Shown here: positions 1 through 9,829 of the stretch, piece after piece
Layout of the letters: each line of letters begins with the position of its first letter
Numbering within the stretch: the first letter of the stretch is position 1
Assembly (NCBI GenBank): GCA_021208885.1
Contig: JAJOJF010000030.1
Location: 115,602-179,601, forward strand
DNA from: Burkholderiaceae bacterium
Lineage (GTDB): Bacteria > Pseudomonadota > Gammaproteobacteria > Burkholderiales > Burkholderiaceae_B
Direction: 5' to 3'
DNA length: 64,000 bases
Translations under genes and position numbers: made by a program
The notes under the pieces: generated by a model
Databases searched by the model: none
What the model was told of the DNA's origin: nothing
The model's input: only the letters and a program-made list of their open reading frames with translations

Positions 1-912
1 CGCAAGGCCAGTGGCCTGGAACCGCCACCCCCACCGCCACCACCTCCACCGAAACCGCCACCAGCCCAACCCTTGGTGCTACAGATTTCCCAGATCTTTG
101 TGAGCGTGCCAGAGAACGCTAGCGAGCAGCGGGTGGCTGAATTGCGCAAGAAAATTGACAGCGTGCGTGCCCGACTCAGAAAAGGTGAGAAATTTGCGGA
201 TTTGGCAGCCGAGGTATCTGATGGTCCGGAAGCCTCGCGCGGCGGCGACATGGGGGTGCGACCTGCAAGCGGTTGGCCGGAGCTGTTTCTGAAAACGGCG
301 CGCAATCTTCAACCCGGACAAGTATCGGGCGTGATTCGCAGTCCTGCCGGTTTCCACATACTGCAGGTGACCGGTCGTGCCGGTGGTCAGCCTGCAACGC
401 CGCCGCCTCCACCACCGCCGCAAGCGCAACCGATGGATCCAACGGGCCCTATGATGGTTGACCAAACCAAAGCACGTCACATTCTGATTAAATCATCAGC
501 CGTGATGACAGATGACATGGCCAAGCAGCGTTTGCTCAATGCCCGCAGCCGCATTGTGCAAGGCGGTGAAAGCTTTCAGGATGTGGCCCGAGCAGTGTCT
601 GAAGACAATTCAGCGCCGTTGGGGGGCGACCTTGGCTGGCTGAACCCGGGCGAAACAGTGCCTGAGTTCGAGCGTGCCATGGATGCGCTGGCGCCTGGGC
701 AAATCAGTGAGCCCATCAAATCACCATTCGGTTGGCATTTGATCCTGGTTGAAGAAAGACGCACTCAGGACATGGCGGATCAGTTCCGTCGCAACGTTGC
801 ACGCCAGGAACTATTTCAGCGGCGCGCTCAGAGCCAATTCGAAGCGTGGTTGGCGCAAATGCGAAACCTGGCATTCATCGAGAACCGCATGTTCAGGCAA
901 ACCGAGCAGTGA
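1..912 (+). CDS. surA: Periplasmic chaperone / peptidyl-prolyl isomerase SurA (5' end outside window)
   Basis: SurA escorts unfolded outer-membrane proteins through the periplasm to the Bam complex. The frame is open from base 1, so the signal peptide and N-terminal chaperone domain lie upstream; 303 residues are visible. Two parvulin (PpiC/SurA) domains can be read, at about visible residues 27-127 and 156-255, each with the GG(D)xG...F....G.(I/V)s.p..s..GfHi/Lilv pattern. The first is preceded by a run of ten prolines, then Lys and three more prolines. The two domains are joined by a linker holding seven consecutive prolines. Such proline-rich spacers resemble Bordetella-type SurA and would need EF-P for translation. 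The stop TGA overlaps the GTG start of rsmA, so the two genes are co-translated. An internal Leu codon (TTG) at 73 is not the real start. Confidence 0.93.
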   Translation, partial: RKASGLEPPPPPPPPPPKPPPAQPLVLQISQIFVSVPENASEQRVAELRKKIDSVRARLRKGEKFADLAAEVSDGPEASRGGDMGVRPASGWPELFLKTARNLQPGQVSGVIRSPAGFHILQVTGRAGGQPATPPPPPPPQAQPMDPTGPMMVDQTKARHILIKSSAVMTDDMAKQRLLNARSRIVQGGESFQDVARAVSEDNSAPLGGDLGWLNPGETVPEFERAMDALAPGQISEPIKSPFGWHLILVEERRTQDMADQFRRNVARQELFQRRAQSQFEAWLAQMRNLAFIENRMFRQTEQ

Positions 913-1706
913 GCAAGCATAAGGCGCGGCAACGGTTTGGTCAGAATTTTCTGACCGACGGTGCCGTCATTGACCAGATTGTCAGGGCAATTTCCCCCCA
1001 GCCGGATGACAACATGGTAGAGATTGGGCCAGGCCTTTGTGCCTTGACAGCGCCGTTGCTTGCGCGTGTAAAACAGCTCAAAGTCATCGAAATCGATCGT
1101 GACCTAGCGGCCAGGCTTCGGCTGCAAAACTCGGCCGAGAAGCTGCATGTGATAGAGGCCGATGCACTGGAGATCGATTTCAGTCAATTCGGTGACCGAC
1201 TGCGCATCGTGGGCAACTTGCCCTACAACATTTCCACGCCGCTGTTGTTTGCATGCATGCAGGCAGCCGATCATGTTCTAGACCAACACTTCATGCTGCA
1301 AAAGGAAGTGGTGGACAGAATGGTGGCCGGTGTTGATGATTCAGACTACAGCAGACTGTCGGTCATGCTGCAATACCGATACCGCATGGACAAGCTGTTT
1401 GATGTGCCACCCGATGCATTTGAGCCAGCGCCCAAAGTGGTTTCCGCAGTGGTGCGCATGGTGCCGCTTGGTGATGGGCGGTTACGGGCCCGGGATGAAT
1501 CCTTGTTTGCCTCGTTGGTTCAGCGCGCATTTGCGCAGCGGCGCAAAATGTTAAGGCGTGCGCTGGGTGACTGGGCAACTTTGATGCCATGGGATGCAGT
1601 CGGTGTGCCACCGACTGCACGTGCTGAACAGGTGGATATAGCCGGATTCATTCGCATGAGCGATGCGCTTAGTAACTCTGGTGTGCCGCCATCCAAAGAC
1701 GAATGA
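909..1706 (+). CDS. rsmA: 16S rRNA (adenine1518-N6/adenine1519-N6)-dimethyltransferase RsmA (KsgA)
   Basis: RsmA dimethylates two adjacent adenines in helix 45 of 16S rRNA late in 30S assembly, using S-adenosylmethionine. With the GTG start at 909 the protein is 265 residues, the usual family length, and begins just before the conserved QNFL segment (residues 12-15). The SAM-binding VEIGPG motif is at 37-42 and the catalytic NLPYN motif at 103-107. Open frame extends further upstream to 846, but that part lies inside surA and matches nothing in the family. The GTG overlaps the surA stop codon (GTGA), so it is the second gene of a surA-rsmA unit. In enterobacteria and Bordetella pdxA usually sits between these two genes; it is absent here. 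The 3' end overlaps the convergent glycerate kinase gene by 38 bases. Confidence 0.95.
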   Translation: MSKHKARQRFGQNFLTDGAVIDQIVRAISPQPDDNMVEIGPGLCALTAPLLARVKQLKVIEIDRDLAARLRLQNSAEKLHVIEADALEIDFSQFGDRLRIVGNLPYNISTPLLFACMQAADHVLDQHFMLQKEVVDRMVAGVDDSDYSRLSVMLQYRYRMDKLFDVPPDAFEPAPKVVSAVVRMVPLGDGRLRARDESLFASLVQRAFAQRRKMLRRALGDWATLMPWDAVGVPPTARAEQVDIAGFIRMSDALSNSGVPPSKDE

Positions 1707-2808
1707 TGTCGGTGCTGCGTGCGGTGAGCAGGTCAGCCGCGCACTGTAACGCGAGCTCTAACTGTATGGGGCCATTGGTCAGGCTAAATGCTGCAGTCAA
1801 CCCCGCATCATAAAGTGCTTGATAGCCTTGACCCAGACTGCCGGCAAGTGCAATCACCGGCACCCCATGTGCCTTGGCTATCCGCATGACCCCCCACGGC
1901 GTCTTGCCCTGCAACGTCTGCGCATCCATGCGTCCTTCACCAGTAAACACCAGGTCAGCATCAGCGATCGCTTGTTCAAGATTTGCTAGTTCAGCGACCA
2001 CCTCAACGCCAGGCCGGGTGCTCGCACCCATCCAGGCCATGGCAGCGAAACCCAGGCCGCCAGCTGCACCAGCACCAGGGTCGTTCTGTCGGTCAGTTCC
2101 AGTTGTTTGTTTAGTTACTTCCGCGAAATGAGCCAGCGCTTGATCAAGCGCTTGTACCATCTCGGGCGTGGCGCCCTTTTGTGGGCCAAAGATGGCAGAG
2201 GCACCGTTTGCGCCGCACAAGGGGTTTCGCACGTCAGTGGCAACCACCATTTCAATGTCCGTCAATCTAGGGTCAAGGTCGCTCGCGTCGATGCTTTTAA
2301 GTCTTGCCAGCGCATGGCCGCCAGCAGGCAGTGGCTTGCCGGACTCGTCCAGAAATTTCATGCCCAATGCGCGCAGCATCCCAGCGCCTCCATCGTTGGT
2401 GGCTGACCCGCCAGCGGTTAGCACAATCCGCTTGGCGCCGACGTCTAGGGCGTTGATAAGGAGCTCACCCACGCCGTAGGTGTCGGCCTTTAGTGGGTCG
2501 CGGTCAGTTGGTGCAATGTGTTCGAGTCCGGCAGCGCTGGCCATCTCGATAATGGCGGTCCGTTCTGGCAACCATCCCCAGAACGCTTGTCGTTGCCTGC
2601 CAAGCGCGTCAGCGACAGTTTGTTGCCTTCTCTGGCCTGCGGTGACCGCTAGAACAGCGTCTAGCGTGCCCTCGCCACCATCAGCCATGGGCACGCACCT
2701 GATATCTGCATCAGGCATGACAACCCGTATACCTGATGCAATCGCCTGCGCCACATTGGCAGCTGAGAGGCTTTCTTTAAAAGAGTCAGGAGCAATGACG
2801 ATCTTCAC
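1669..2808 (-). CDS. Glycerate kinase (GarK/GlxK family)
   Basis: This enzyme phosphorylates D-glycerate with ATP, normally to 2-phosphoglycerate in this family, feeding glycerate from glyoxylate or sugar-acid metabolism into glycolysis. The N-terminus reads [20 protein letters not shown], the family's opening, and PMADGGEGT follows some 35 residues later. Further family segments are [13 protein letters not shown], the DVRNPLCG region and [15 protein letters not shown] near the C-terminus. A GTG start at 2808 gives 379 residues, the usual size. An in-frame ATG at 2835 would add nine residues and overlap the upstream gene. It is the last gene of the minus-strand run and begins 10 bases after the stop of the SpmAB-like protein. 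garK versus glxK cannot be separated from sequence alone. Confidence 0.92.
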   Translation of the reverse strand: MKIVIAPDSFKESLSAANVAQAIASGIRVVMPDADIRCVPMADGGEGTLDAVLAVTAGQRRQQTVADALGRQRQAFWGWLPERTAIIEMASAAGLEHIAPTDRDPLKADTYGVGELLINALDVGAKRIVLTAGGSATNDGGAGMLRALGMKFLDESGKPLPAGGHALARLKSIDASDLDPRLTDIEMVVATDVRNPLCGANGASAIFGPQKGATPEMVQALDQALAHFAEVTKQTTGTDRQNDPGAGAAGGLGFAAMAWMGASTRPGVEVVAELANLEQAIADADLVFTGEGRMDAQTLQGKTPWGVMRIAKAHGVPVIALAGSLGQGYQALYDAGLTAAFSLTNGPIQLELALQCAADLLTARSTDIIRLWMAAHQSY

Positions 2809-2818
2809 GCTTAAGTGC

Positions 2819-4048
2819 TCATCCAAAAAAGGCATAGCATGCCAGAATTGCCGCCGTGATGCCCGCAAAATCCGCCACCAAGGCACAACCGACTGCATGT
2901 CTGGCTCGCTGTATGCCGACAGCGCCGAAATACACCGCCAGCACGTAGAAGGTTGTCTCAGTGCTGCCCTGCAGTGTCGCTGCCAGTAGCCCCGCAAAAC
3001 TATCAACGCCATGAAACTGCATGGTTTCAATCATCATCGCCCGCGCAGCGCTGCCAGATAGGGGTTTCATAAGAGCCGTGGGCAGTCCGTCAATAAATCG
3101 GGTGTCGCCATCGACGAGCTCAACGATCCACCGAACTGTCTCCAACACGAAATCCAGAGCGCCTGAACTACGCAAAATGCCGATGGCACACAACATCGCC
3201 ACCAGGTAAGGCAGCAGATCCTTGGCAATATCAAACCCTTGCTTGGCGCCGTCTATAAACGCTTCATAAACCGCCACCTTGCGCCACGCACCCACCACGA
3301 GAAATAGGGCAATGACGCCCAACAGGGCCAAGTTGCCAGTCAGGCTTGAAACATGAGCCAAGGTCGCCGCTGATAACGAAGCTGCGCCAGCCATAATGGT
3401 CGCCAACACCAAGGCGGTGGCGCCAAGCCATAGCAGCACGACTGGATCGTGCAGCTTGAGTCGCTGCATAAACGCGACTGCCAGTAGGCCGGCTACCGTG
3501 GATGCGCCAGTGGCCACTAGAATCGGCAGGAACACCAGTGTCGGGTCAGGCGCGCCTTGCTGTAGTCGATACATAAAAATGGTCACGGGCAAAATAGTCA
3601 GCGCTGACGTGTTTAGCACCAGAAACAGGATCTGTGCGTTGGTGGCAACCGTGGGGTTAGGGTTTAAGGTTTGCAGCTCACGCATTGCTCGCAAGCCCAC
3701 GGGTGTCGCCGCGTTATCAAGCCCAAGCCCATTGGCTGCAAAGTTCATGGTGATAAGACCCAAAGCGGGATGACCACGAGGGACTTCGGGCATCAGACGG
3801 GCAAACAAGGGTGAAAGCCAGCGACCCAAGGTTTGAACCAGTCCGGCGAGCTCGGCAATGCGCAGCAAGCCGAGCCAAAGGGTTAGCGTGCCAAACAGCA
3901 CAATCATGACATTGACCGAGAGTTTGGCCATGTCAAATAGGCTAGTGACTATGCGGTTAAATACGTCAGCATCACCGAGCCAAAGCCATTGTGCAACCCC
4001 GGCTGCCATGCCGCCGAGGATGAAGGCTAACCAGAGAACATTAAGCAT
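2819..4048 (-). CDS. SpmA-SpmB type nucleoside-recognition (Gate) domain membrane protein, fused form
   Basis: A 409-residue polytopic membrane protein with about ten hydrophobic segments. The N-terminal half contains the SpmA-like stretch GLITMNFAANGLGLDNAATP followed by GLRAMRELQ. The C-terminal half has the SpmB-like Gate domain (LPTALMKPLSGSAARAMM, then GSTETTFYVLAVYFGAVG). In Bacillus these are two separate spore-maturation proteins; proteobacteria often carry this fused form. Gate-domain proteins are thought to be transporters or pores, and the substrate is unknown. It sits 23 bases downstream of gloA and 10 bases upstream of the glycerate kinase start, so all three are probably cotranscribed. 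A link to export or import of small organic acids is only an inference from this context. Confidence 0.85.
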   Translation of the reverse strand: MLNVLWLAFILGGMAAGVAQWLWLGDADVFNRIVTSLFDMAKLSVNVMIVLFGTLTLWLGLLRIAELAGLVQTLGRWLSPLFARLMPEVPRGHPALGLITMNFAANGLGLDNAATPVGLRAMRELQTLNPNPTVATNAQILFLVLNTSALTILPVTIFMYRLQQGAPDPTLVFLPILVATGASTVAGLLAVAFMQRLKLHDPVVLLWLGATALVLATIMAGAASLSAATLAHVSSLTGNLALLGVIALFLVVGAWRKVAVYEAFIDGAKQGFDIAKDLLPYLVAMLCAIGILRSSGALDFVLETVRWIVELVDGDTRFIDGLPTALMKPLSGSAARAMMIETMQFHGVDSFAGLLAATLQGSTETTFYVLAVYFGAVGIQRARHAVGCALVADFAGITAAILACYAFFG

Positions 4049-4071
4049 TGCTCTGGCTTTTTTGCAGAGGC

Positions 4072-4461
4072 TTAAGCAGCCTTGCGCTCGATGAATTCAA
4101 TTTTGTAACCGTCAGGATCTTCAACGAAGGCAATAACGGTTTGGCCATGTTTCATCGGCCCCGCCTCACGCGTAACCTTGCCGCCTTTTTGGCGGACCAT
4201 GTCACAGGCTTTGGCTGCATTGTCAACCTGCAATGCGATATGCCCATAAGCATCACCGAGGTTGTACTTCTCAGTATCCCAATTGTGGGTCAGTTCAATG
4301 ACGGTGCCCTTGTCTTCATCGTCGTAGCCAACAAACGCCAAGGTAAAACGTCCTTCAGGGTAGTCTTTCTTGCGCAACAGGCGCATGCCAAGCACATTGG
4401 TGTAGAAATCCAACGACCGATCAAGGTTACCCACGCGCAACATGGTATGCAGAATTCGCAT
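4072..4461 (-). CDS. gloA: Lactoylglutathione lyase (glyoxalase I)
   Basis: GloA isomerises the hemithioacetal of methylglyoxal and glutathione to S-lactoylglutathione, the first step of methylglyoxal detoxification in the cytosol. The 129-residue protein lines up position for position with the short bacterial Ni-type enzyme. The four metal ligands are H5, E56, H74 and E122, exactly where E. coli GloA has them, which predicts a nickel or cobalt rather than a zinc enzyme. The two glyoxalase halves are residues 1-60 and 70-125. It starts 26 bases after the stop of the YgjP-like peptidase gene within the minus-strand run. Confidence 0.97.
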   Translation of the reverse strand: MRILHTMLRVGNLDRSLDFYTNVLGMRLLRKKDYPEGRFTLAFVGYDDEDKGTVIELTHNWDTEKYNLGDAYGHIALQVDNAAKACDMVRQKGGKVTREAGPMKHGQTVIAFVEDPDGYKIEFIERKAA

Positions 4462-4486
4462 TGCGAGCCTCCGTGTTTAGTTGTGC

Positions 4487-5311
4487 CTATGATAACGCCG
4501 GGGTGTCGCCAGGCGACAGCCCCTTCAGTGCTCTGTAGGCTTTCAGATAATCCGGGCAAATGGCTTTGACCTCATCCCAGAATGCCGGACTGTGGTTCAT
4601 TTGACGCAGGTGAGCCAATTCGTGCGCGATTACATAGTCAATAATCGGCACCTCAAAATGAATCAAACGCCAGTTAAGACTGATCTTGCCCTCGACCGTG
4701 CATGAACCCCAGCGACCCGTGGCTGAGGATAGGCGCCAACTTTTGGGTCTGAGTCCGGTACTTGACGCAAAATAATCGAGACGTTCGGCAAAGCACGCTT
4801 TCGCTTGTTTTTGTAGCCACCCTTGTGCCAAGTCACGTACTTGTTCAGTATCACTGTCAGGAGGCAATGGCAGCCAAAGGCGATCGCCATGCTTTGGCAT
4901 GTCTGTCGAGCCGTCAAACCACACTTGGCCGCGTGCATTTGGATCTTCGTGTGTGCTGCACTGAAGTTCAATGCCTCTGCCCAGATAAGCGACAACGCCG
5001 CCAGAGCGCCAGTTCGATTGTGTCTGTTGCCGCTTTTGCTGGCGTACTTGCAGCATTTGGGTTTTTTTTAGGACCCAGTCGAATTTCTCGATGACGGCCA
5101 GATCAATTTGCTGCAACGAGACCCAGCTTGGTGCGGTTACCTTAAGCCCTTGCTCTGACACAGTCAGGCCAATGGATCGACGTCGGGAACGTTGTAACGT
5201 GAACACCAGTCGAATGCCGTTGTGCTCAAGCATACGCTCATGGCGTCCAATGCCTGGGCGTGATCTCGGTTCGGGAGCCGGTGCTGGGTCTAGATTGAAT
5301 GCTAGTTGCAT
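4487..5311 (-). CDS. YgjP/DUF45-type M48-like zinc metallopeptidase
   Basis: A 274-residue cytosolic protein of the YgjP (DUF45) family. The zinc-binding HExxH motif is seen as HELAHLRQMNHSPAFW near residues 230-245, and the family segment RWGSC precedes it. The middle contains the expected WRLIHFEVPIIDYVIAHE region. No signal peptide is visible. ATG at 5311 was chosen as start; an in-frame TTG at 5347, directly after the plsC stop, would add twelve residues. Family members are predicted metal-dependent proteases of uncertain substrate. It lies between plsC and gloA in the long minus-strand operon, an arrangement familiar from Burkholderiales. Confidence 0.88.
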   Translation of the reverse strand: MQLAFNLDPAPAPEPRSRPGIGRHERMLEHNGIRLVFTLQRSRRRSIGLTVSEQGLKVTAPSWVSLQQIDLAVIEKFDWVLKKTQMLQVRQQKRQQTQSNWRSGGVVAYLGRGIELQCSTHEDPNARGQVWFDGSTDMPKHGDRLWLPLPPDSDTEQVRDLAQGWLQKQAKACFAERLDYFASSTGLRPKSWRLSSATGRWGSCTVEGKISLNWRLIHFEVPIIDYVIAHELAHLRQMNHSPAFWDEVKAICPDYLKAYRALKGLSPGDTPALS

Positions 5312-5347
5312 GATGTGAATCTTAGCCCGCCCGCGTTCTAAATCCAA

Positions 5348-6067
5348 TCAATCTCGCGCTCGCCGCATGGACTTCATTTGTTCTTCTATCCACGCGTAGA
5401 CCTTGTCGTTCAGTTCCTCAGGCGTTAAGCCATCCGGGTAAATCAACTCGCCAATGCGCACAGTGATGACACCAGGCTTTTTGCTGAATGAATTGCGTGG
5501 CCAGAATTCACCCGCATTTAGCGCAATCGGCACGATGGGTGTGTTGGTGCGGCTTGCCAACAACGCGCCGCCCATCTTGAAGCGTCCCATTTTGCCGGGC
5601 GCGATACGGGTTCCCTCGGGAAACAATATCGGCCAGCGGCCCTCATCTAGGCGCTGCTGACCGATTTGAACCACTTGCTCAAAGGCTTCTTTGCCCTTTG
5701 AACGGTCTATCGGGATCATGCGCAGCAGTGCCAGCCCCCATCCAAAGAATGGGATTCGATGCAATTCTCGCTTGTACACAAAGCACACTTCGCGTGGCAG
5801 GTGGCTTGGCAGAAACAGGGTTTCCCAGGCAGATTGATGCTTGGACAGCACGATAGCTGGGCCATTTGGTAGATTTTCAGCGCCCTCAATGCGCCAACGC
5901 AGGCCACAGATGACTTTCGCGCCCCAGGTTGCGAGCCACGGCCAACCGATGGTAATGCGATAGCGCCAGTGCAGGGGCAGGGGAGCTGCAAGCAAGGTCA
6001 CAAATGCATAGGGTATGACAGTGATGATGAGAAACAGGTAGTAAGCACTGGCTCTAAGTGCGTTCAT
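5348..6067 (-). CDS. plsC: 1-acyl-sn-glycerol-3-phosphate acyltransferase (PlsC family)
   Basis: PlsC-type enzymes transfer an acyl chain to lysophosphatidate, giving phosphatidate for membrane lipids, at the inner membrane. The 239-residue protein has an N-terminal membrane segment (about residues 8-30). The acyltransferase block I is KHQSAWET (about 77-84), in which the usual H-x4-D appears as H-x4-E, a variant I recall in betaproteobacterial homologues. Block III is FPEGTR (about 150-155). The ATG overlaps the gmhB stop (ATGA), so translation is coupled. A family member acting on another lysolipid, such as a lyso-ornithine lipid, cannot be excluded. Confidence 0.9.
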   Translation of the reverse strand: MNALRASAYYLFLIITVIPYAFVTLLAAPLPLHWRYRITIGWPWLATWGAKVICGLRWRIEGAENLPNGPAIVLSKHQSAWETLFLPSHLPREVCFVYKRELHRIPFFGWGLALLRMIPIDRSKGKEAFEQVVQIGQQRLDEGRWPILFPEGTRIAPGKMGRFKMGGALLASRTNTPIVPIALNAGEFWPRNSFSKKPGVITVRIGELIYPDGLTPEELNDKVYAWIEEQMKSMRRARD

Positions 6068-6612
6068 GCGCTCGTTTCCTCGGCAAGGATCTGATCAACC
6101 ACGTCAGCCAAGTCTTTGCCAAATCGGGTGTTGGCAGGCAGTTCAGCTGATTGGCGGGATTTGAGGCCATTGCCTGTTTCAACTAGCCATGGCGTGCAGC
6201 CAGCTGCAGCGCTGGCTTTAAGATCACGCAAAGAGTCGCCTACAGCCGGCACGCCATCCAAACTCGTGTCGAACCGTCGTGCAATCTCGTTAAACATGCC
6301 TGGAGAGGGCTTGCGGCAGGCGCAATCATCGTCAGGCCCGTGAGGACATACAAAAAAAGCATCAATTGAACCGCCGAGTGGACGTAACAGTTCACGGCAT
6401 TTCAGGTGCATGGCGTTTAAGGTGGCTGCGTCAAAGAAACCGCGCGCAAGTCCAGACTGGTTAGATGCGACCACTACTTTCCAGCCAGCGCGCGATAGGC
6501 GCGCGATTGCTTCAAGGCTGCCAGGCAGTGGATGCCACTCATCCGGATGTTTGACGTAATCGTCGCTGTCGACGTTGATGACGCCATCACGGTCAAGAAT
6601 GATGAGCTTCAC
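6064..6612 (-). CDS. gmhB: D-glycero-beta-D-manno-heptose 1,7-bisphosphate 7-phosphatase
   Basis: GmhB removes the C7 phosphate from heptose bisphosphate in the pathway to ADP-heptose for lipopolysaccharide core. It is a HAD-superfamily enzyme: the nucleophile and acid/base are D7 and D9 in LDRDGVIN, and GDSLRDLKAA is the late acidic motif. The family's structural zinc loop is visible as FVCPHGPDDDCACRKP, with three Cys and one His. Length (182) is typical. The start is GTG, overlapping the glyS stop codon (GTGA), and the stop overlaps the plsC start. Position between glyS and plsC matches many betaproteobacteria. Confidence 0.95.
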   Translation of the reverse strand: MKLIILDRDGVINVDSDDYVKHPDEWHPLPGSLEAIARLSRAGWKVVVASNQSGLARGFFDAATLNAMHLKCRELLRPLGGSIDAFFVCPHGPDDDCACRKPSPGMFNEIARRFDTSLDGVPAVGDSLRDLKASAAAGCTPWLVETGNGLKSRQSAELPANTRFGKDLADVVDQILAEETSA

Positions 6613-8744
6613 GCTGCAAGCCTGGAAATATCTGCCACCTGGTTCATAACCTGATGCAGTCGCGCCAGTAAGGCCAGGCGGTTTTGGCGAACGGCTGGAT
6701 CGTCAGCCATCACCATGACCTCATCAAAAAAGCGATCCACGGGCTGGCGTAACTGAGCCATGACAGTCAGCGCCGATGCGTATTGGGCTTTGGCCAGGTG
6801 GCCCTCAATTTCCGGCGCCAAGTTGTTTAGCTGATGGGCTAGATCGATTTCTGCTGCTTCTGTCAGGGCTGCGATGTCAAGTGAAACCGACAAGTCCTCG
6901 GCTTTTTTCAGCAGATTGCCAATACGCTTGTTGGCAGCTGCCAGGCTAGGTGCTGCCTCCGAAGTTTTAAAGTCCTGTGCCGCGGCAATGCGGGCGACCA
7001 CCTCGTGAAGCGCAACATCGAGCGCAAAGACGGCTTCGACGGCTTCACGATCGGCTGATGCCAGCAATTGGTTGCGGTAGCGTTCACGCACAAAGGCACT
7101 GACTTCAGCCACGGTGTTTGGCGCGAGCCCAAGGCTTTGGTCAAAGGTGCTAAACGCCCGGGCAAGCAAAGCTTCAAGGGTCAGTGTGTGATCGGCCTGA
7201 AGTTTCAGATAGCCGCCGTCGCGCAATTGCTCGAATGCACTGATAAGCCCTAGAGCTGCACGCCGCAGGCCAAACGGGTCACGCTCACCTGTGGGCGCCA
7301 AACCAATGCCCCAAATGCCAACCAGCGTCTCGGCCCGGTCAGCCATAAAGAGGATGGCCCCAGGCAAGTCCGCCGCAGTCACGACCGCAGGCCAGCGTAT
7401 TTGGTATTGATTGGCAATCGCTTTGGCCACTGGCTCAGGTTCGCCGTCAGCCTGTGCGTAATAGCTGCCCATCACGCCTTGTAGTTCGGGGAATTCACCG
7501 ACCATCAGAGTGGTGAGGTCAGCTTTTGCCAACAGTGCCGCCCGGTCAGCCAGATGGGTATCTGCATTGAGTGTGCGTGCCAGCCAGTCAGCGATCTGCC
7601 GGACACGTTCAATGCGCACACGCTGCGTGCCAAGCTTGTTGTGATAGACGATGTGTTCCAGGAGGGGCAGCCGCTCGGCGAGCTTTTCTTTCTTGTCAGT
7701 CAGAAAGAAAAACTCGGCATCCGCGAGTCGGGGACGCACCACGCGTTCATTGCCAGAAATGATGGCACTCGGATCAGAGATCGGCATGTTGCTCACGATA
7801 AGAAACCAATGGGTCAGCTTCGCCGTGGCAGCGTCAAATAATGGGAAATACTTCTGGTTCAGGCGCATGGTCAGAATCAGGCATTCTGAGGGCACGGCCA
7901 GAAAGCGCTCCTCGAACTGTCCCACGTAGATAGCGGGGGCTTCGACCAATGCAGTGACTTCATCAAGCAGCGCGTCAACGGCGGGGTCATCCCCCAATGA
8001 GGCGCCAAGGGCTTTCGCTTGCTTTTGAAGTTGCGCGTCGATGATTGCGCGCCGACCTTCGAAGCTTGCGGTGACATGCCCCTGGTCTGCGAGCTGCTTC
8101 TCGTAGCTGTCAGCCGAGCCAATTTCAATTGGATCAGTGCACAGGAATCGATGGCCCAGCGTCGTGCGGCCAGCGTCGAGCCCGAGCACGTGTGCCGGCA
8201 GTATGGTGTCACCATGCAAGACAATCAGCGCATGGGCTGGGCGCACAAAGTTCACGCTGGTCTTGCCGTCAGCGAGTTGATAGCGCATCACTTTGGGGAT
8301 GGGCAGTTGTTCAATCGCAAGTTCAATCACCGACCCAATGATTTCAGCCAGACGAGCGCCGGGCGCTATCCCTTGGGCAACCAGATAGGCCTGCTTGCCA
8401 TCGTCGATTTGAGTCAAGTCACTGGCACTCAGGTGGTCCAGCCCTTTTGCAGCGAGTTTCTTTACGAGCGCAGCAGTTGGCTGGCCTTCAGTGTCCAAAC
8501 CCACTTTAACTGGCATCAGTTTTTCAGAAAACGCCTGATCGGCGGCTGTGTCTAGCACATTGGTGATGTGCACAGCCAAACGCCTCGGTGTTGAAAACGG
8601 TGTGACGGCGCTATCGTCAGACAAGAGGCCTTTGTCCTTCAAGCCTGCGGCAATGCCTTGAGCAAACGCAGAGCCCAAGCGTTGCAGTGCTTTGGGTGGC
8701 AGTTCTTCGGTAAAGAGCTCAACGAGCAAGGGAGCGTGACTCAT
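6609..8744 (-). CDS. glyS: Glycyl-tRNA synthetase beta subunit
   Basis: The 711-residue beta subunit of the bacterial alpha2beta2 glycyl-tRNA synthetase carries much of the tRNA recognition. The N-terminus [18 protein letters not shown] is diagnostic. The central [20 protein letters not shown] stretch and the later [37 protein letters not shown] segments (HD-like region) are all intact. The C-terminal helical part corresponds to the DALR-like anticodon-binding domain. The gene overlaps glyQ upstream and gmhB downstream by four bases each. Confidence 0.98.
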   Translation of the reverse strand: MSHAPLLVELFTEELPPKALQRLGSAFAQGIAAGLKDKGLLSDDSAVTPFSTPRRLAVHITNVLDTAADQAFSEKLMPVKVGLDTEGQPTAALVKKLAAKGLDHLSASDLTQIDDGKQAYLVAQGIAPGARLAEIIGSVIELAIEQLPIPKVMRYQLADGKTSVNFVRPAHALIVLHGDTILPAHVLGLDAGRTTLGHRFLCTDPIEIGSADSYEKQLADQGHVTASFEGRRAIIDAQLQKQAKALGASLGDDPAVDALLDEVTALVEAPAIYVGQFEERFLAVPSECLILTMRLNQKYFPLFDAATAKLTHWFLIVSNMPISDPSAIISGNERVVRPRLADAEFFFLTDKKEKLAERLPLLEHIVYHNKLGTQRVRIERVRQIADWLARTLNADTHLADRAALLAKADLTTLMVGEFPELQGVMGSYYAQADGEPEPVAKAIANQYQIRWPAVVTAADLPGAILFMADRAETLVGIWGIGLAPTGERDPFGLRRAALGLISAFEQLRDGGYLKLQADHTLTLEALLARAFSTFDQSLGLAPNTVAEVSAFVRERYRNQLLASADREAVEAVFALDVALHEVVARIAAAQDFKTSEAAPSLAAANKRIGNLLKKAEDLSVSLDIAALTEAAEIDLAHQLNNLAPEIEGHLAKAQYASALTVMAQLRQPVDRFFDEVMVMADDPAVRQNRLALLARLHQVMNQVADISRLAA

Positions 8745-9643
8745 GCGGCTTTGGCCTCGCTAGTGTTCAACATGGGAAATCCAAGGGCCTCACGGGAGTC
8801 GTAGTAGGCTTGGGCAACTGCACGTGACAGGTTCCGAATCCGACCAATGTAGGCCGCCCGTTCGGTCACGCTGATGGCGCCACGCGCATCGAGCAGGTTA
8901 AAGGTGTGTGCTGCTTTGAGCGTCGCTTCGTAAGCAGGCAGTGCCAGGGGCACTTCCATCAGACGCTTGGCCTGCGCCTCATAGTCATTAAAGTGCTGAA
9001 ACAACACAGTGGCATTGGCATGCTCGAAGTTGTAGGTGGATTGCTCGACTTCGTTTTGGTGAAACACATCCCGGTAAGTCAACCGATAGCCATCCCGATC
9101 CGTCCAAATCAGGTCATAGACGCTTTCGACACCCTGCAAATACATGGCCAAGCGTTCAAGACCATAGGTGATTTCGCCAGTCGTCGGTGTGCAGTCGATA
9201 CCGCCGACTTGCTGGAAGTAGGTGAATTGGGTGACTTCCATGCCGTTTAGCCAAACTTCCCAGCCAAGCCCCCAAGCACCTAGCGTGGGGTTTTCCCAGT
9301 CGTCTTCGACGAAGCGGATGTCATGCTTGGCGGGCTCAATGCCGATGGCTTTGAGAGAACCAATGTAGAGATCCAGGATGTCGGGCGGCGCAGGCTTGAG
9401 CACGACCTGATATTGGTAGTAGTGCTGCAGGCGATTTGGGTTCTCGCCGTAGCGACCGTCTTTGGGGCGACGCGAAGGTTGCACGTAGGCTGCTCGCCAA
9501 GGCTCTGGGCCGATCGCACGCAGAAATGTCGCCGTGTGCGAGGTGCCAGCACCAACTTCCATGTCATATGGCTGTAACAACGCACAGCCCTGTTGGTCCC
9601 AGTAGTCCTGCAAACGCAGGATGATTTGCTGAAAAGTAAGCAT
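8741..9643 (-). CDS. glyQ: Glycyl-tRNA synthetase alpha subunit
   Basis: The alpha subunit is the class II catalytic subunit that makes glycyl-adenylate and charges tRNA-Gly together with GlyS. From the ATG at 9643 the protein is 300 residues and starts [20 protein letters not shown], the usual N-terminus. Upstream in-frame codons to 9739 have no family match. Family landmarks include [20 protein letters not shown] and [20 protein letters not shown]. It is the first gene of the long minus-strand run and should carry its promoter in the 186-base gap shared with the divergent crotonase gene. Confidence 0.98.
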   Translation of the reverse strand: MLTFQQIILRLQDYWDQQGCALLQPYDMEVGAGTSHTATFLRAIGPEPWRAAYVQPSRRPKDGRYGENPNRLQHYYQYQVVLKPAPPDILDLYIGSLKAIGIEPAKHDIRFVEDDWENPTLGAWGLGWEVWLNGMEVTQFTYFQQVGGIDCTPTTGEITYGLERLAMYLQGVESVYDLIWTDRDGYRLTYRDVFHQNEVEQSTYNFEHANATVLFQHFNDYEAQAKRLMEVPLALPAYEATLKAAHTFNLLDARGAISVTERAAYIGRIRNLSRAVAQAYYDSREALGFPMLNTSEAKAA

Positions 9644-9829
9644 TATGAGGATGAATCCAATCGTTTTGGGTGCTTGCCAAAGCGCGGCACTAGAAATCAG
9701 CTTAGCTGGACATTTTAGCGCGTGCGCCGTTGCGCTCACGCGTAGCGTCCGGATCGCCTATGATTTAGGGAATACCGAAAGTCAACAAACGCCCAATCAT
9801 TTATCAGGCGCGAAGCAACAGGAAATCAT

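Noticed and set aside
2480..2989. 169-codon plus-strand frame opposite glycerate kinase
   Set aside because: Shadow of the glycerate kinase frame, with Ser/Ala-rich composition and no start signals.
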